From: Paramecium sonneborni
Lineage: Eukaryota; Ciliophora; Oligohymenophorea; Peniculida; Parameciidae
Length of the DNA: 64,000 nucleotides
NCBI GenBank assembly: GCA_905182985.1
Contig: CAJJDN010000071.1
Coordinates: 356,744-420,743 of the forward strand
Direction: 5' to 3'
Positions 48,880 to 61,424 of this stretch are shown here, piece by piece. Position 1 is the first letter of the stretch, and every line of letters begins with the position of its first letter. Under the pieces are notes generated by a model, which was given only the letters and a program-made list of their open reading frames with translations, was not told where the DNA came from and made no database searches. The position numbers were made by a program, and so were the translations under genes.

Positions 48880-50728
48880 ATGTCAGATTCATTTAAGGTA
48901 GTGAATTATGAGAGAGAATCTAAATAATCTTTTTAAGATTTTTTACAGATGCATCTTAATGAGCCATAAGATCTACAATTAACATCTCCAACTTAAGAAA
49001 ATAATTATAATTCCACAAAATAATTAGCAATAAAAAAAACTATAAAGAGAGAAGAATCTGAGCCAAGTTTTAGAGTGGCTGAATAACCTATTGATAATAA
49101 TGAAAAAAATCTTACTTCTATGCAATCTAAAATCTAATTACTCATCACTGAAAATTCAAAGTTAATTGAAATAAATTCTGGTTTAATGAGAGAAATAGAA
49201 ATTATGAAACAAAATAATCAATCAAATCGAACACTCTTAGTATAAGAATCTCAATAAAAATTGATGAATTATTAATAAAAGGTAGTTCAACTAACATAAG
49301 CAAATGAATAATTAAGTAGTAGATTAATTGATGAATAAACAAAAAATAAAAAAGAAATAGAATCAAGATTCTAATAAATATTATTAGAAAATAAAAATCT
49401 AAATGAAATGTTATAAACACGATTAAATGATATAGATATGTTGAATAATTAAGTTTTAGAAAAGAATGATTAGATAGCCTTAATAAATGAAGAAATAAAA
49501 GCTGTTAATGAGTAATAATAGTATTTCTATATCATAGAAAATGTATGGTATTGGAATAATAAAAATAAGTTTTGATTGCTTAGTAATAATAGTATGCTGA
49601 TACAATAAAAGAATTCTAATACAAAGAATAATAATTTATGCAGTAATTATATTAAGAACAGACATCTTACTAATCTTGTATAGCTAATTTAGAATAAAAT
49701 TATAATCTACAAATTAGTGAATTAAGAAATTCTTTTTTGGTAATGATTATATATTATAATAGAAAGAAATTGAATAATAATAAGAAACAATTGCTTAATA
49801 ATATTAACATTATTTTAATTAACAGATTATTGTATTCCAATAATAGATTAAAACGATATAATAAGAAAATGTATAAATAAAAGATGAATTAAATGAAAGA
49901 TCAAAGATATGGTCATAAGAAAAAGAAAGACTAGAAAATTTAATTAAAAACTTTTAATAATAAAAACCGAATTGTTAGGAATAGATTTAATAATAAACTA
50001 ATATTAATAATCAAGTTCAATAAAATTCTAATTTAAATTAAAAAGCATCATAATAAATTATTTAGTAACCACAAATCTAAATTTAATAACAAATTTCTTA
50101 AATTTAGAATTAATGTAATTAAGTTTAAAGTCATTAATAATTAACTTAAGAATAGATAATTTAATAATAACAAGAATTGCAAAAATAATAATATTATTAA
50201 GAGATATTACAAATTTAATAATAATAATCTTAATAATAATAATAATAGTAATAATAATAGTAATAATAAAAGGTTTTATATTAACAATAGTAATAATAAA
50301 TTTAATAATAATATAATTAAATTCATCATTAATCAAGTAATTACACATTTAGATAAAATACATAAGAAGATTCAAGAGAAGTAAGTCCTGAAAAAGATGA
50401 AAATTTTCTAAATTTTGATTAAAAAGCTAGATTACATACTGAAAGTTATGGAGATAGATATGAAAAAACAATACCATAAAGAGCTCCTTTGAATGTTAAG
50501 AATTATCGAGTTCCTTAATTACACACAATTACAAGATATGATCAAAAATAATAGAATTATGGAGTAAATTAGATTTAGTATTATTAAAATTCTCAATAAA
50601 AATTTCTAATTAATAGGGATACTCAATATCCGAGATCACATTCTCAATATTAAGAAAGAGATGATAAACCAAAAAGTTAGTAATATCAAAATTAAAATGA
50701 AGGATATCTGATAGCAAAAAGATATTGA
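48880..50728 (+). CDS. long Gln-rich coiled-coil protein
   Basis: ATG 48880 (MSDSFKVVNYERESKQ). Residues 80-220 are coiled coil (NSGLMREIEIMKQNNQSN, IESRFQQILLENKNLNEML). One or two introns near 49525-49575 and 49730-49760 are required. The middle is almost pure Gln with hydrophobics (QQQETIAQQYQHYFNQQ). A polyQ run lies at 50205-50310. The C-terminus is polar with acidic and basic patches (REVSPEKDENFLNFDQK, TITRYDQK, RDTQYPRSHSQYQERDD), ending EGYLIAKRY. No known domain. It ends 64 bp from the convergent CXC gene. Possibly a condensate or cytoskeletal scaffold, from composition only. Confidence 0.65.
50205..50310 (+). repeat. polyglutamine tract in (TAA)n/TAG codons
   Basis: In-frame runs of TAA/TAG broken by ATT and TCT give about 25 Gln in two blocks. 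At DNA level it is a trinucleotide microsatellite and a likely site of length variation. Confidence 0.8.
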
Positions 50729-50791
50729 ATGAATTAATTAATATAAAAGTGATGGAATTTATAACAAAGACTTAAAAACAGATGAAAAAAA

Positions 50792-52000
50792 TCATTATTA
50801 TTTTCTTTTTTTTTATTTTTCAGAAAAAGTTAATTTGACTTTGACTATTGGTTTTTCAGATTCTGAAAAATGTTCCTGATTGAGAACATTGATGATCTTT
50901 TTTTTTTTAATACTTTTAGATTTTTAATTGACAGAATCTTTTTCTTTTATATCATTTTCGATTTCTTTTTCTAATTAAAATTGATTAAGATTCTCTTATT
51001 TTTATACGTATTCAACAGAATTTTCATGTTTTTAATCTTTGTTTAGACAATTTTCACATTTGCATAGATCTGTACATTTTTGATTAATACTATAACATTC
51101 ACAATATTTCTTTTTACATTCAGATTTCTTACAATTGCATCCCTTTCTTGAATTAATATCTTTTTATGATTCTTTTAATGATTTTTCCTCTAAAAATAGT
51201 AAGAAGATTACCTTAAATTATTTGTGGCTGTTATCCATTATTAGTTAAAATTGCTGTAAATGCATCTGGATTTCTATGTAATGCTTCTTCAATAGCTTTA
51301 GATCTTTCATTAGGGTTATCAATTCTATTTTTGCATTCACAACAATTACAATTTTATGAACATACCTATATAGTTGAAAATCTTACCCAATTATTAGCAA
51401 AACATTCACAATATAATTTAAGACATTTACTTTTTTTACAATTGCAAGCAAAAGGTGAGACTTTTTAGTATTAAACCAATTGATTAACTTTTGATTAGAG
51501 TTCTTTAGATAAGGTATTTTAATAATGTTATCCATCATATTATGGAAAATATAAAGGTGGTCTATACCAAAATGGAATAGGATGTGGATATTAATGCATA
51601 AAAATTTGGGATGGATGTGGAGGATATTTCATAGGATATGGTTAATAGAAAGGTGGATAGTTTGGGTAATTTTATTTTGGATCTTCTTCATTACCATCTT
51701 GTTGAGGATCATTAGCAGAGAATTTTCGAAAGGGATTTTTCTTACCTTATTTGTCTTAGCCATCATCATAACCTTGATATAAGGGAACTATGAACTTTTT
51801 TCTAAATTTAAAGGAGGCATTTATGAAATAGGAGCATTAAAGAATTACGAAGGTGTGAAGTGAGGAGAAGCATTATTTACATAATTTACCCATTCTTAAT
51901 CAAAATGGTGTAATTTTTTATCAGGACATGGTTTTAGGTTTTCATTTGAAATATCACTAATAAAATCATTAAAATATTCCTTACTTTTAATCATCTGCAT
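50792..52000 (-). CDS. CXC-domain (tesmin/LIN54-type) DNA-binding protein
   Basis: The product from ATG 52000 ([18 protein letters not shown]) has a Pro/Tyr-rich first half ([29 protein letters not shown]). Two cysteine-rich CXC motifs follow: [18 protein letters not shown], with [18 protein letters not shown] closing the first, then [18 protein letters not shown] plus [10 protein letters not shown]. Between them stands [13 protein letters not shown], matching the conserved linker (R-N-x-x-A-F) of tesmin/TSO1/LIN54 proteins. The tail is Lys/Glu-rich. Several short introns are removed (near 51735, 51370 and 51200). These domains bind CHR-type promoter elements in cell-cycle regulators. Ends at TGA 50792. 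Confidence 0.85.
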
Positions 52001-52501
52001 TATTATTCATAACTTAAATAATATAATACATAAAACCTTAAATTTTACTTAACTTTAGAATCTATTTGTTAACTAAAAAACACAAAAAATCTCTATATAA
52101 AATGGTTAAATTATAAATACAACTTATTAGAATATATAATCAATTTCTTCTGTTTTATATAGTTTTTCATTTTTGTTTAAATTTATATATTATTATAATA
52201 GGATAATAATCGATAATCTATTTTTAGAGTTAACAAAAAATAGAGTTAAATTTAACTATTTTAAATAATAAATAGGATTAATAAATATATAACAAGTAGT
52301 AATAAGAAATGATAACTAATAAATAGTAAGATAAAGAGGATTTAAATATATATATAAATTTAATTGTTTAATTAAATTACTTAATGAATAAAAGTAATAA
52401 AATAAATATAAATTAAAAGATGATAATATATTATATTTACACAAATTTAATGATCTTAAATTAATGAATTCAATTATAAAATAAATTAAGGTTATTTTTT
52501 T
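52001..52501. other. intergenic between divergent genes; possible 5' exon of NAP1
   Basis: AT-rich. From about 52321 to 52490 a plus-strand frame is open (KLKDDNILYLHKFNDLKL), which could be an upstream exon joined to the NAP1 gene by an intron ending ATTAAG near 52516, or chance. Nothing else seen. Confidence 0.3.
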
Positions 52502-53353
52502 ATGATTATTGATTAAGGATTGATTGAAGCTATTAAACAAAAATTTAAGCCTGAAGATTTATCAAAAGGAGTTGCCTTAATTCATTATGTAAAAAAATGG
52601 TCAAATTTGGAAAAATAATATACAGAGAATGTTAATAAAGTAACAAAAGATCATTTGAAAAATTGTCTTCCAGAATTATAAGAAGTAAATGCTTTAGCTA
52701 ATGGATCAAGATAACCAAGAGAAGAAGAAATATAAGATTCAACAATAAAAGAAGCAGAACCAATTTCTGATTATTGGTCAAAAGTTTTATAAAATGCAAT
52801 GATAACAGGATCACGTATAACATAAAAAGATGCGGATGTTTTATTATCATTGAAAAGTATTACAGCTAATTTTGGTGATAATGATAGAGACTTTAAATTA
52901 AGATTTGAGTTTAATCCTAATTAATATTTTGAAAATAAGGTCTTAGAGAAAGAATTCATATATAATAATGAAGAAAGTGAATTGCCTTATAAATGCAATG
53001 GAACAAAGATTATTTGGAAAGAAGGAAAGAATGTTACTAAGGCAATAAAAAAGAAGAAATAAAGAAATAAGAAAACAAATTAAACTAGAATAATAGAGAC
53101 TGAAGTTAAATTAAAATCATTCTTTAAATTTTTTGATGATATTCCTCCTGCATAAACAGATAAAGAAGAAATATTAAAAGAAGAATAAATTGGAGCTGAT
53201 CTTGAAATAGGAGAAGCAATAATTGAAGAAATAATTCCATAATCTTTAACTTATTATTTAGATTTAAAAGATGATGAAGATGAATTAGATGAAGAAGATG
53301 ATTAAGATGATTAAGATTATTAAGATGACGATGATGATGATGATGATGATTGA
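52502..53353 (+). CDS. NAP1: nucleosome assembly protein (NAP1 family)
   Basis: One intron-free frame of 284 codons. Family landmarks: LEKQYTENVNKVTKDHLK (start of the NAP fold), ISDYWSKVLQNAMITG followed by ITQKDADVLLSLKSI, FKLRFEFNPNQYFENKVLEK, GTKIIWKEGKNVT, SFFKFFDDIPPAQ, GADLEIGEAIIEEIIPQSL. The tail is the typical acidic one (DDEDELDEEDD..., nine Asp at the end). NAP1 proteins chaperone H2A-H2B and assemble nucleosomes. The start ATG 52502 (M-I-I-D-Q-G-L) is close to the fold start, so the N-terminus is short; an upstream exon is possible. Confidence 0.9.
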
Positions 53354-53522
53354 TTGATGTATTATATAAAAGTTAATGATATTAATATATTATTGATATT
53401 TATAATTGTAAGTAAGATTATGAAAGATAAGAATTAATATATTTGAAGATTATTTGAAATTCAGAAATAAGAGAAGGACATCTAACAATATTTTAAAATT
53501 AAATAAATATATATTAAAGGAT

Positions 53523-56205
53523 ATGTAAAATTCTCTCAAAGAAAATCCTCTTATTGGTAACAATGATGATATAATCGTTTATTTAGATACAGGAAGCATC
53601 GTTTAAGAAATTTATAGGGAGGAATATATTCCAGTTTAATAGATTTAAAAAAGAGAGGAGGATGCAGTATTTATTGATGAAAACCCTTAAATTGTTTTGG
53701 AGAAATTAATGAAATTAAAGGAATGTAATTATAAAGAGAGGTAAATTAAATAGTAAATATAGACTTGCTTTTACGAAAAGATTAGGAGAACTTTTAGCAT
53801 GGATAGGGGATTCTGCTATTGATAATTTAAATACAATCATATAATAGATAGTATTCTTGAATTTTAATTTATAGTTAGAAGATGCTGATGAAATTAAGAA
53901 GAATTTTATAGCCCAATTAGAGTAAATTTGTGTACTTTTGAAAACAAAATAAAATAGTTAAGAACTTATTAAATAACATGTAGTAAAAGCATTGTAAGAA
54001 TTGTTAAAATCTAATAATTTTGATGTAATCTATCGGTCATTTATATTAAGATTAAAGAATTGGCTGGTAATTCAATAAGTATTGTTGCCAAAGAATTAAA
54101 TGAAAGAGATAGAGGAAATCTAATTTTAACTTAAGTTATTTAGATGGCACATGATGATAATAATGATGAGAATGTAATAATTGCTGTTAAAGTTTAATAT
54201 AATTCTATATATTATAGTTATTTGGTTAATTAGCTGCTGATTTTGGACCTGAATTATCTGAATCATTTATAGCATTAGAAATTCTATCTAAAGGAGATGA
54301 TGCCAAATAACCAATAAGAAAAGAAGCAGTTCTATAATTAGCTAATATAGCTAAAGTTTTATCTAAAGATTTTATTAAACATAGATTAATACCATTCTTT
54401 TCTAAGCAATAATTATATATTTATACTATTTTAGAAAAACTGAAGAAAGAACATGGTAAACTAGAAAAGCTTGTCTTGATATCATTGTTAAATTAGCTGA
54501 ACAAACAGATACAGAAAATTTTGATTTGATTACTGGAAGGTTACTTGCATTATTAGAGTAATGTTCAATTAAATTAAAAGTGATTAAAATAAATGGGTTA
54601 AATAGCATGCTTATAAATAATTAGGAAAATACATATCAATTATTACAAGATCTGAAAATATTAATGATAAATTATTAGAATTCTATTTAAAAATGAATGA
54701 TTCTGATATTAGAGAATTAGGAATAGATAATGAAGTAAATGCTATTCATAATATAATAATAAGATTGTTATTGAATGTGCATTATATTTTCCAGCTGTAC
54801 TTTAAGTTTATACCGATAAAAAATGGCCTTAACTTAGTAAATTATTTATGAAATTAATTATTCATAAAGATAAGGTATTATTATATAATATTTCTTTGAG
54901 AGTCAAAAAACCATTGGCTTGTAGTCTTCATGTTTTAGCCAAATTATTAGGACCTTCATTAGCATATTCAGAATTACTAAAAGTCTTAGAATAATTACTT
55001 TAAGATCCTAATGATGAAATTAAACATGGAGCTGTTGAAAACTTAGCCTTATTTTTTGATGCTATTGAAGAATCTAAAAGAACTTCTCTTATTGATATCT
55101 TATTGATTATTTAGAAAGATTAAAAAAAATGGAGAATTAGAGAATTAATTGCTAAATAAATTTCTCATCTAGCTAGAGTATTTGATGTTGAAACTGTTTT
55201 TTCTATCATTCTACCAGTCTCAATTAAATTATGCAATGATAATGTTTATGCTGTTAGAAAAGCTGTATTTATTTTCATTTTTAATTAGGCTGCAAAATAA
55301 ATATTTGAACTTTATGATAAATTTTCTAAAAATTAAAATGAATTGTATTTCAGTGTTTTAAAATAAAATATCTTAGGTTTTGCTAATAGCAATATGTTTA
55401 ATCAAAGATAAAGGTATTTTCAATTCTTTATATTAGTTTTGTCATTATGTGTGAAAAATTAATGAAATATCAATTATTTCAAGTTGATTTTCTTGAAGCA
55501 TTTATTAATTTAGGTTAAGATCCTATCAAAAATGTCAGAATTTCTGTTGCTAAAGTTCTTCAAAAACATTTATTTAAAACTAAATAATCATTAAATGAAG
55601 GTTTATTTAAAGAATAAACTTCTATATAAACTCTATGGAATTTATTAATCAAAGATCGTATTGTTTTAAATTCATTAAATAATAAGAAGTATACAATTAC
55701 AAAGTATAAAAACTTAATAATATTTAGTTTACCAAAGGTTTAACAAACTTAGTTATCTTAAAGTTAAGTTTAATTCTAAAAATCAGAATAACAACCTCAA
55801 CTAATTTAATAAATAAAATAAAATTTAAATGATGAAGATGAATAAAAATAATTAACTAATTCATCTCCAGAATAAACTTAAGATAATCAAAATTAAGAAT
55901 TCATGATCTTAGAAGAACGATTAGAATAGAGCAATTAAATTGAATAGAAGGATGGAAATATTGAATACGTAAAATAAGAAGAGGAAATTACACAAACCAT
56001 TGATAATAATGAAATTGATATAAAGTAAAACAATTATGAAGAGACTTTATAAAATTAAATCTAATTGGAACCAGAAGTAAATCAAAAATAATGTGAAAAT
56101 GATAATTAATAGGAATCTTAATTATTACAAAATGATCCTAAAATTATTTAAGATGATTCCTAAAATAGTATGGAGAATAATGAAAAAGAAATAGAGTAAG
56201 AATGA
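53523..56205 (+). CDS. HEAT-repeat protein phosphatase scaffold (PP2A-A/PPP4R1-like)
   Basis: ATG 53523 (M-Q-N-S-L-K-E-N-P-L). A 22-nt intron near 53742-53763 joins YKER to LAFTKRLGELLAWIGDSA. Many HEAT repeats follow: LSESFIALEILSKGDDA, PIRKEAVLQLANIAKVLS, KHGAVENLALFFDAIEESKR, KKWRIRELIAKQISHLARVF, LCNDNVYAVRKAV, NVRISVAKVLQKHL. The pattern W-R-x-R-E-x-I-A-x-x, then V-Y-A-V-R-x-A, is that of PP2A subunit A and PP4 regulatory subunit 1. A Gln/Glu-rich tail of about 170 residues follows, as in PPP4R1 rather than PP2A-A. Five or more small introns are needed. It would hold a PP2A/PP4 catalytic subunit. Confidence 0.75.
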
Positions 56206-57175
56206 TTATTTTATTATGAATTAGAGATTAATTTCATCATTTTTAAATTAATTAGAATTTTCTTATTTCTTTACATATTATTTAAATGATTAGAAAATAA
56301 TAATTATTTTTATTTTTCAAAAGGATTCAAAAAAAACTAATCTTGTTTAATTATGCATTTGTAATTAATAATAATTAAGAATAAGAGTGTTTCATATAAA
56401 TAAAAAAAATTTCATGAATGATTTAAATGAATACCTTTATAAAAATACAAATATTTGTGTGGAATCAAATTTAGACTGTAAATATGATTTATATTATTAT
56501 CATACGACTTTTTATTAAATTGACAAGCTCTAAATGTATTGTATTTCAGTCTATTTTATTATATTAAATAAAAAACCTGTGAACTTAATTTTCACTATTA
56601 TAGTTTACAACTTAATAATTAGTTATTAAATTTATATCCTTATAATTGGTTTTCATGAATAATTTATTTTTTTTCAATTAAGGAAGACTTAAAATTGCAT
56701 TTAACATACATTCAACACAAACGATAGAGTTCTATTTTAATGAAATTTCCAAAAATATTTTATTTTAACCTGATGTAAGTTTACTTCAAGCATTTTTGTT
56801 ACTTTTTTTTTCTGAAAAAAAAAATTATATATTTTAGAAAGTACAAATTTATTTTTTCCTCAAATTAAAGAATAGTTTAAGCTCAAATTTTATAATTCTG
56901 AAGATAGCTTCTAATAACAATGGGTAGAAGATTTTGAAATGTTAAAATTTTTTTTCTGTCTGCTTTTCTCTTAAAATTTAAATATATAAGATACTAAACT
57001 TTATTTAAATAATTAAAAAAATATGGCATATATTAATTAAATCATGTGAAAGAATATCTAAAATTATGTAAAATAATGTGAAAAAGATTTGATTGCAGAG
57101 TTTTATCTTTTTTAGAAAAGTAATAGATGAAAACTTTTTTTATATAGAGAAATTAAATTAAAAAAAAAACTAATA
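56206..57175. other. intergenic with a probable undetermined small gene
   Basis: From ATG 56655 on the plus strand a frame reads RLKIAFNIHSTQTIEFYFN, and from about 56845 another frame reads FPQIKEQFKLKFYNSEDSF then QQQWVEDFEML. Both look coding and could be exons of one gene joined by an intron starting GTAAG at 56775, but the frames did not match in my attempts. The rest (56206-56650, 57000-57175) shows nothing. Confidence 0.35.
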
Positions 57176-57785
57176 ATGATTCATCTTTTTGAAGATAGCA
57201 GTAGTGATTCTGAAGAAAAGACATTTTAATTTGAAAATAAACCAATATTAAGTATGATAGAATAATAAATTAGATAATTTAGGTGCGTAAAATATTAAAG
57301 TGAAAGATGTGAATTAATATTATGAATTATTTGATGCAACTAAGAAAACAACAAATGAAGCAAAATTATTGTAAAAACTAAAAGAATTATGTTTAAATTA
57401 AAAAGAGAAAGTTTGGTGTAATGAGAGTGAATTTATAGAATAGTCATCATCTTCAAATGATGAAGACTTCAAAAATAAAATATGGAATAAAAAAAAGTCT
57501 TAAAAAACAGAGCGTTATTTTGATTTTAAATTTTATTAATATTGTTGGAATTGCAGATAGTATGGTCATGAATTAAAAATGTGTGAATATCAAAAATAGC
57601 CTTATTGTATAATATGTTTGAGTTTAAATCATTATTTTTATGATTGTACATTAAATTTAGAAAAAGGGAATTTAAATTTTGAAATTGATGTTGATATTTA
57701 ATTTTCTGAAGCAAAGTGTTTAAATTGTTTGAAAATAGGTCATATAAATTGTAGGTTTAATAATATAAAACAATAATTTTATTGA
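57176..57785 (+). CDS. CCHC zinc-knuckle protein
   Basis: ATG 57176 (MIHLFEDSSSDSEEK). After a 22-nt intron (about 57255-57276) the frame runs NNLGAQNIKVKDVNQYYE, a Lys-rich acidic middle (FIEQSSSSNDEDFKNK), then three zinc knuckles: CWNCRQYGHELKMC (C-x2-C-x4-H-x4-C), CIICLSLNHYFYDC (same spacing) and CLNCLKIGHINC (shortened last spacing). Such tandem knuckles occur in AIR1/2-ZCCHC7 (TRAMP complex) and CNBP-type RNA-binding proteins. The spacing and acidic N-terminus favour the AIR type slightly. Likely an RNA-binding nuclear protein of about 195 residues. Confidence 0.75.
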
Positions 57786-57904
57786 ATATAATTAATTATA
57801 TACTAAAAATAAAAATAGCAATTATAAGAAATTAAAATTTCTTTTATAATTTTTATTTAAAAAATGGTCTTTCAGAATAGAGAAAGTGATAATAAAAGAA
57901 AATA

Positions 57905-59215
57905 ATGAGAGAAATAATACAATTACAAATAGGATAATGTGGGAATCAAATAGGAACAAAGTTTTGGGAAGAAATAGCTTAAGAACATAAGATAGATGAA
58001 GATGGGCAATTGATTTAATAAGAGGTTGATTATTAATAATACTTGAATGTTTATTTTAATGAAGTAAATGGAAATAGATACATACCAAGAAATGTAATGA
58101 TAGATTTAGAGCCAGGAACATTAGATAGTGTAAGAGCAAGCAAATATGGAAAATTATTCAGACCAGATAATTTTATTTTTAGTTAAGGTGGAGCAGGTAA
58201 TAATTTTGCAGTTGGACATTATACAAATGGAACTGAAATATTAAATGAGGTTTTAGATGTTGTAAGACATTAAGTTGAAAATTCAGATTGTTTATAAGGA
58301 TTTTAATTAACTCATTCATTAGGAGGAGGAACAGGATCTGGATTTGGTACATTATTACTATCAAAATTATAAGAAGATTATTGTGATAGAATATTTCAAG
58401 CTTATTCTGTATTTCCTTCTGTAAAAGTAAGTGATGCAGTAGTAGAATATTATAATACTGCTGTTGCTGTTAATCATTTAATAGAAAATTGTTCATAATG
58501 TATGTCAATTGATAATGAGGCTTTGTATAACATTTGTTCTAATACATTGAAACTTAAGAATATATGTTATGGAGATTTAAATCACATCATTTCAGCATCT
58601 ATGTCAGGAACTACTTGTTCACTTAGATTTCCAGGTTAATTAAATAGTAGTTTAAGAAAGTTAAGTGTAAATCTAGTACCATTCCCTAGATTACATTTCT
58701 TTACAACATCATTTGCTCCTTTAACATCTAGATCAAGTATGTAATATCGTTCTCTAAATATCACAGAAGTAAGTGATTAAATGTTTGATCCCAAAAATTA
58801 AATGTGTGCAATCAATTGCAAATAAGGTAGATATTTGACTGGAGCATGTTTATTTAGAGGATAATTTTCAAGTTCAGAAGTTGAAAAAGAAATAATGAAA
58901 TTCTAAAAAAAGAATTCTTAAAATCTAGTTTAATGGTTACCTAATAATTTGAAGATTTCATAATGCAATATATCTTAGTAAGGAGTTGTTAATTCAGGAA
59001 CATTTATTGGAAATACTACTGCTATAAATGAAATGTTTAGAAGAATTTATAATAATTTCTAAGCCATGTTTAAAAGAAAAGCATTTCTTCATTGGTACAC
59101 TAATGAAGGAATGGATGAATTAGAATTCACTGAAGCTGGTGCAAATATATAAGATCTTATCTCAGAATATTTATAATACTCAGAAATTGATAATGATGAA
59201 GAATAGTAAGAATGA
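57905..59215 (+). CDS. divergent beta-tubulin
   Basis: An intron-free frame of 437 codons with tubulin landmarks: MREI at the start, [34 protein letters not shown], the GTP loop GGGTGSGFG (usually followed by M), [56 protein letters not shown] and [19 protein letters not shown]. Sequence is clearly beta-type but far less conserved than the axonemal beta-tubulins of ciliates, which are almost invariant. The C-terminal tail is short (EIDNDEEQQE) and lacks the polyglycylation/axoneme EGEFEE motif. It may be a variant for a special microtubule set or a theta-like isotype. Its 3' end is repeated after 60261. Confidence 0.9.
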
Positions 59216-60260
59216 TTAATTAATTTGTTGTATATAAATTCTAAGAACTTTATTCATTAAAATATTTTCATTTAAATTAAAAGTTTAGAATATTATTTAA
59301 CAAAATGAATAATCAGAAAATTATCAACAGTACTTACATTACAAAAAAAAGAGTATCTGCTGGATCCTTTGGTGTTGTATATTAAGGATAAGATATAAAT
59401 ACAAGAAATTTTGTAGCAATAAAGATAGATAAAGAAAGTAAAGAAGAATCAAGTTTATAAAGAGAAGTATTAAAATTTCAATTTTAGGCAGAAATTTTAA
59501 GAAAACTTTAACATTTATAACATATACCCAAATTTTATTGGGCTGGAAAAGAATAAGATTTATTTGTTCTAGTCATACAATATTTAGGAAGAGATTTAAC
59601 TCATTATATGAAGACTTTTAGAAAATTTTCTTTAAAATGTGTACTTAATATTGCTGAATAGATGATTAACATCTTAGAAAGCTTACATAGAAAGTATATT
59701 AATAACTTAATTTAGTAAAGTGTTGCATAGAGACATAAAACCTGAAAATGTTTTAGTTGGAAAAGAAGATGAAGAAAATTAATTATTTATTGTAGATTTT
59801 GGCATAAGCAAATTTTACAAAGATGAAAATGAATCTCATATGTATATTTTAATCCAAAAGCATCTAGATCCTTTAGAGATAATTAACCATTTATAGGAAC
59901 AACTAGATATGCTAGCATAAATGCTCATAAAGGCTATTCCTTAAGTCGAAGAGATGATATGGAATCACTTGGCTATATGTTAATATTTCTACTTAAAGGT
60001 ATAAAGCATATTAAATATAAGGTTAATTACCATGGTAAAATTTATAATTTACATCAGAAGAGAATAAAATTAAGTAAGTTGGTTAGATGAAAATCAAAAT
60101 GAAAGTAAGTGAATTATGTCAAGGCCTACCTATTGAATTTACAAGATATTTAGATTATGTTAGAGGATTATAATTCAAATCAGAACCAAATTATAAATAT
60201 TGTTAATCTTTATTTAAAAAAGTTTAGATAGAACATAATTATGTACCAAAAGAGTTAGTT
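59098..60260. repeat. 1163-bp direct duplication, copy 1 (assembly join)
   Basis: Identical to 60262-61424 (offset 1164), with one N between. It spans the tubulin 3' end, the intergenic region and most of the kinase gene. Confidence 0.95.
59305..60260 (+). pseudogene. CK1-like kinase, 3'-truncated duplicate
   Basis: Identical to the first part of the kinase at 60469. It is cut by the N at 60261 right after VPKELV, so the C-terminal tail is absent. Best seen as the same gene shown twice. Confidence 0.85.
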
Positions 60261-60261
60261 N
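60261..60261. other. single-N assembly gap
   Basis: Undetermined base between identical 1163-bp blocks. Confidence 0.99.
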
Positions 60262-60379
60262 CACTAATGAAGGAATGGATGAATTAGAATTCACTGAAGC
60301 TGGTGCAAATATATAAGATCTTATCTCAGAATATTTATAATACTCAGAAATTGATAATGATGAAGAATAGTAAGAATGA
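60262..60379 (+). pseudogene. tubulin 3' fragment from the duplication
   Basis: Repeats the last 118 bases of the tubulin gene (from [10 protein letters not shown] to TGA) directly after the N. No start codon; an assembly duplicate. Confidence 0.85.
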
Positions 60380-61424
60380 TTAATTAATTTGTTGTATATA
60401 AATTCTAAGAACTTTATTCATTAAAATATTTTCATTTAAATTAAAAGTTTAGAATATTATTTAACAAAATGAATAATCAGAAAATTATCAACAGTACTTA
60501 CATTACAAAAAAAAGAGTATCTGCTGGATCCTTTGGTGTTGTATATTAAGGATAAGATATAAATACAAGAAATTTTGTAGCAATAAAGATAGATAAAGAA
60601 AGTAAAGAAGAATCAAGTTTATAAAGAGAAGTATTAAAATTTCAATTTTAGGCAGAAATTTTAAGAAAACTTTAACATTTATAACATATACCCAAATTTT
60701 ATTGGGCTGGAAAAGAATAAGATTTATTTGTTCTAGTCATACAATATTTAGGAAGAGATTTAACTCATTATATGAAGACTTTTAGAAAATTTTCTTTAAA
60801 ATGTGTACTTAATATTGCTGAATAGATGATTAACATCTTAGAAAGCTTACATAGAAAGTATATTAATAACTTAATTTAGTAAAGTGTTGCATAGAGACAT
60901 AAAACCTGAAAATGTTTTAGTTGGAAAAGAAGATGAAGAAAATTAATTATTTATTGTAGATTTTGGCATAAGCAAATTTTACAAAGATGAAAATGAATCT
61001 CATATGTATATTTTAATCCAAAAGCATCTAGATCCTTTAGAGATAATTAACCATTTATAGGAACAACTAGATATGCTAGCATAAATGCTCATAAAGGCTA
61101 TTCCTTAAGTCGAAGAGATGATATGGAATCACTTGGCTATATGTTAATATTTCTACTTAAAGGTATAAAGCATATTAAATATAAGGTTAATTACCATGGT
61201 AAAATTTATAATTTACATCAGAAGAGAATAAAATTAAGTAAGTTGGTTAGATGAAAATCAAAATGAAAGTAAGTGAATTATGTCAAGGCCTACCTATTGA
61301 ATTTACAAGATATTTAGATTATGTTAGAGGATTATAATTCAAATCAGAACCAAATTATAAATATTGTTAATCTTTATTTAAAAAAGTTTAGATAGAACAT
61401 AATTATGTACCAAAAGAGTTAGTT
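60262..61424. repeat. 1163-bp direct duplication, copy 2
   Basis: Second copy of 59098-60260. After 61424 the sequence continues into the unique kinase tail. Confidence 0.95.

Noticed and set aside
50058..50348. Minus-strand ORF rich in Ile/Asn
   Set aside because: Reverse complement of the (TAA)n polyglutamine tract, which gives poly-Leu/Ile-like products in any open frame.
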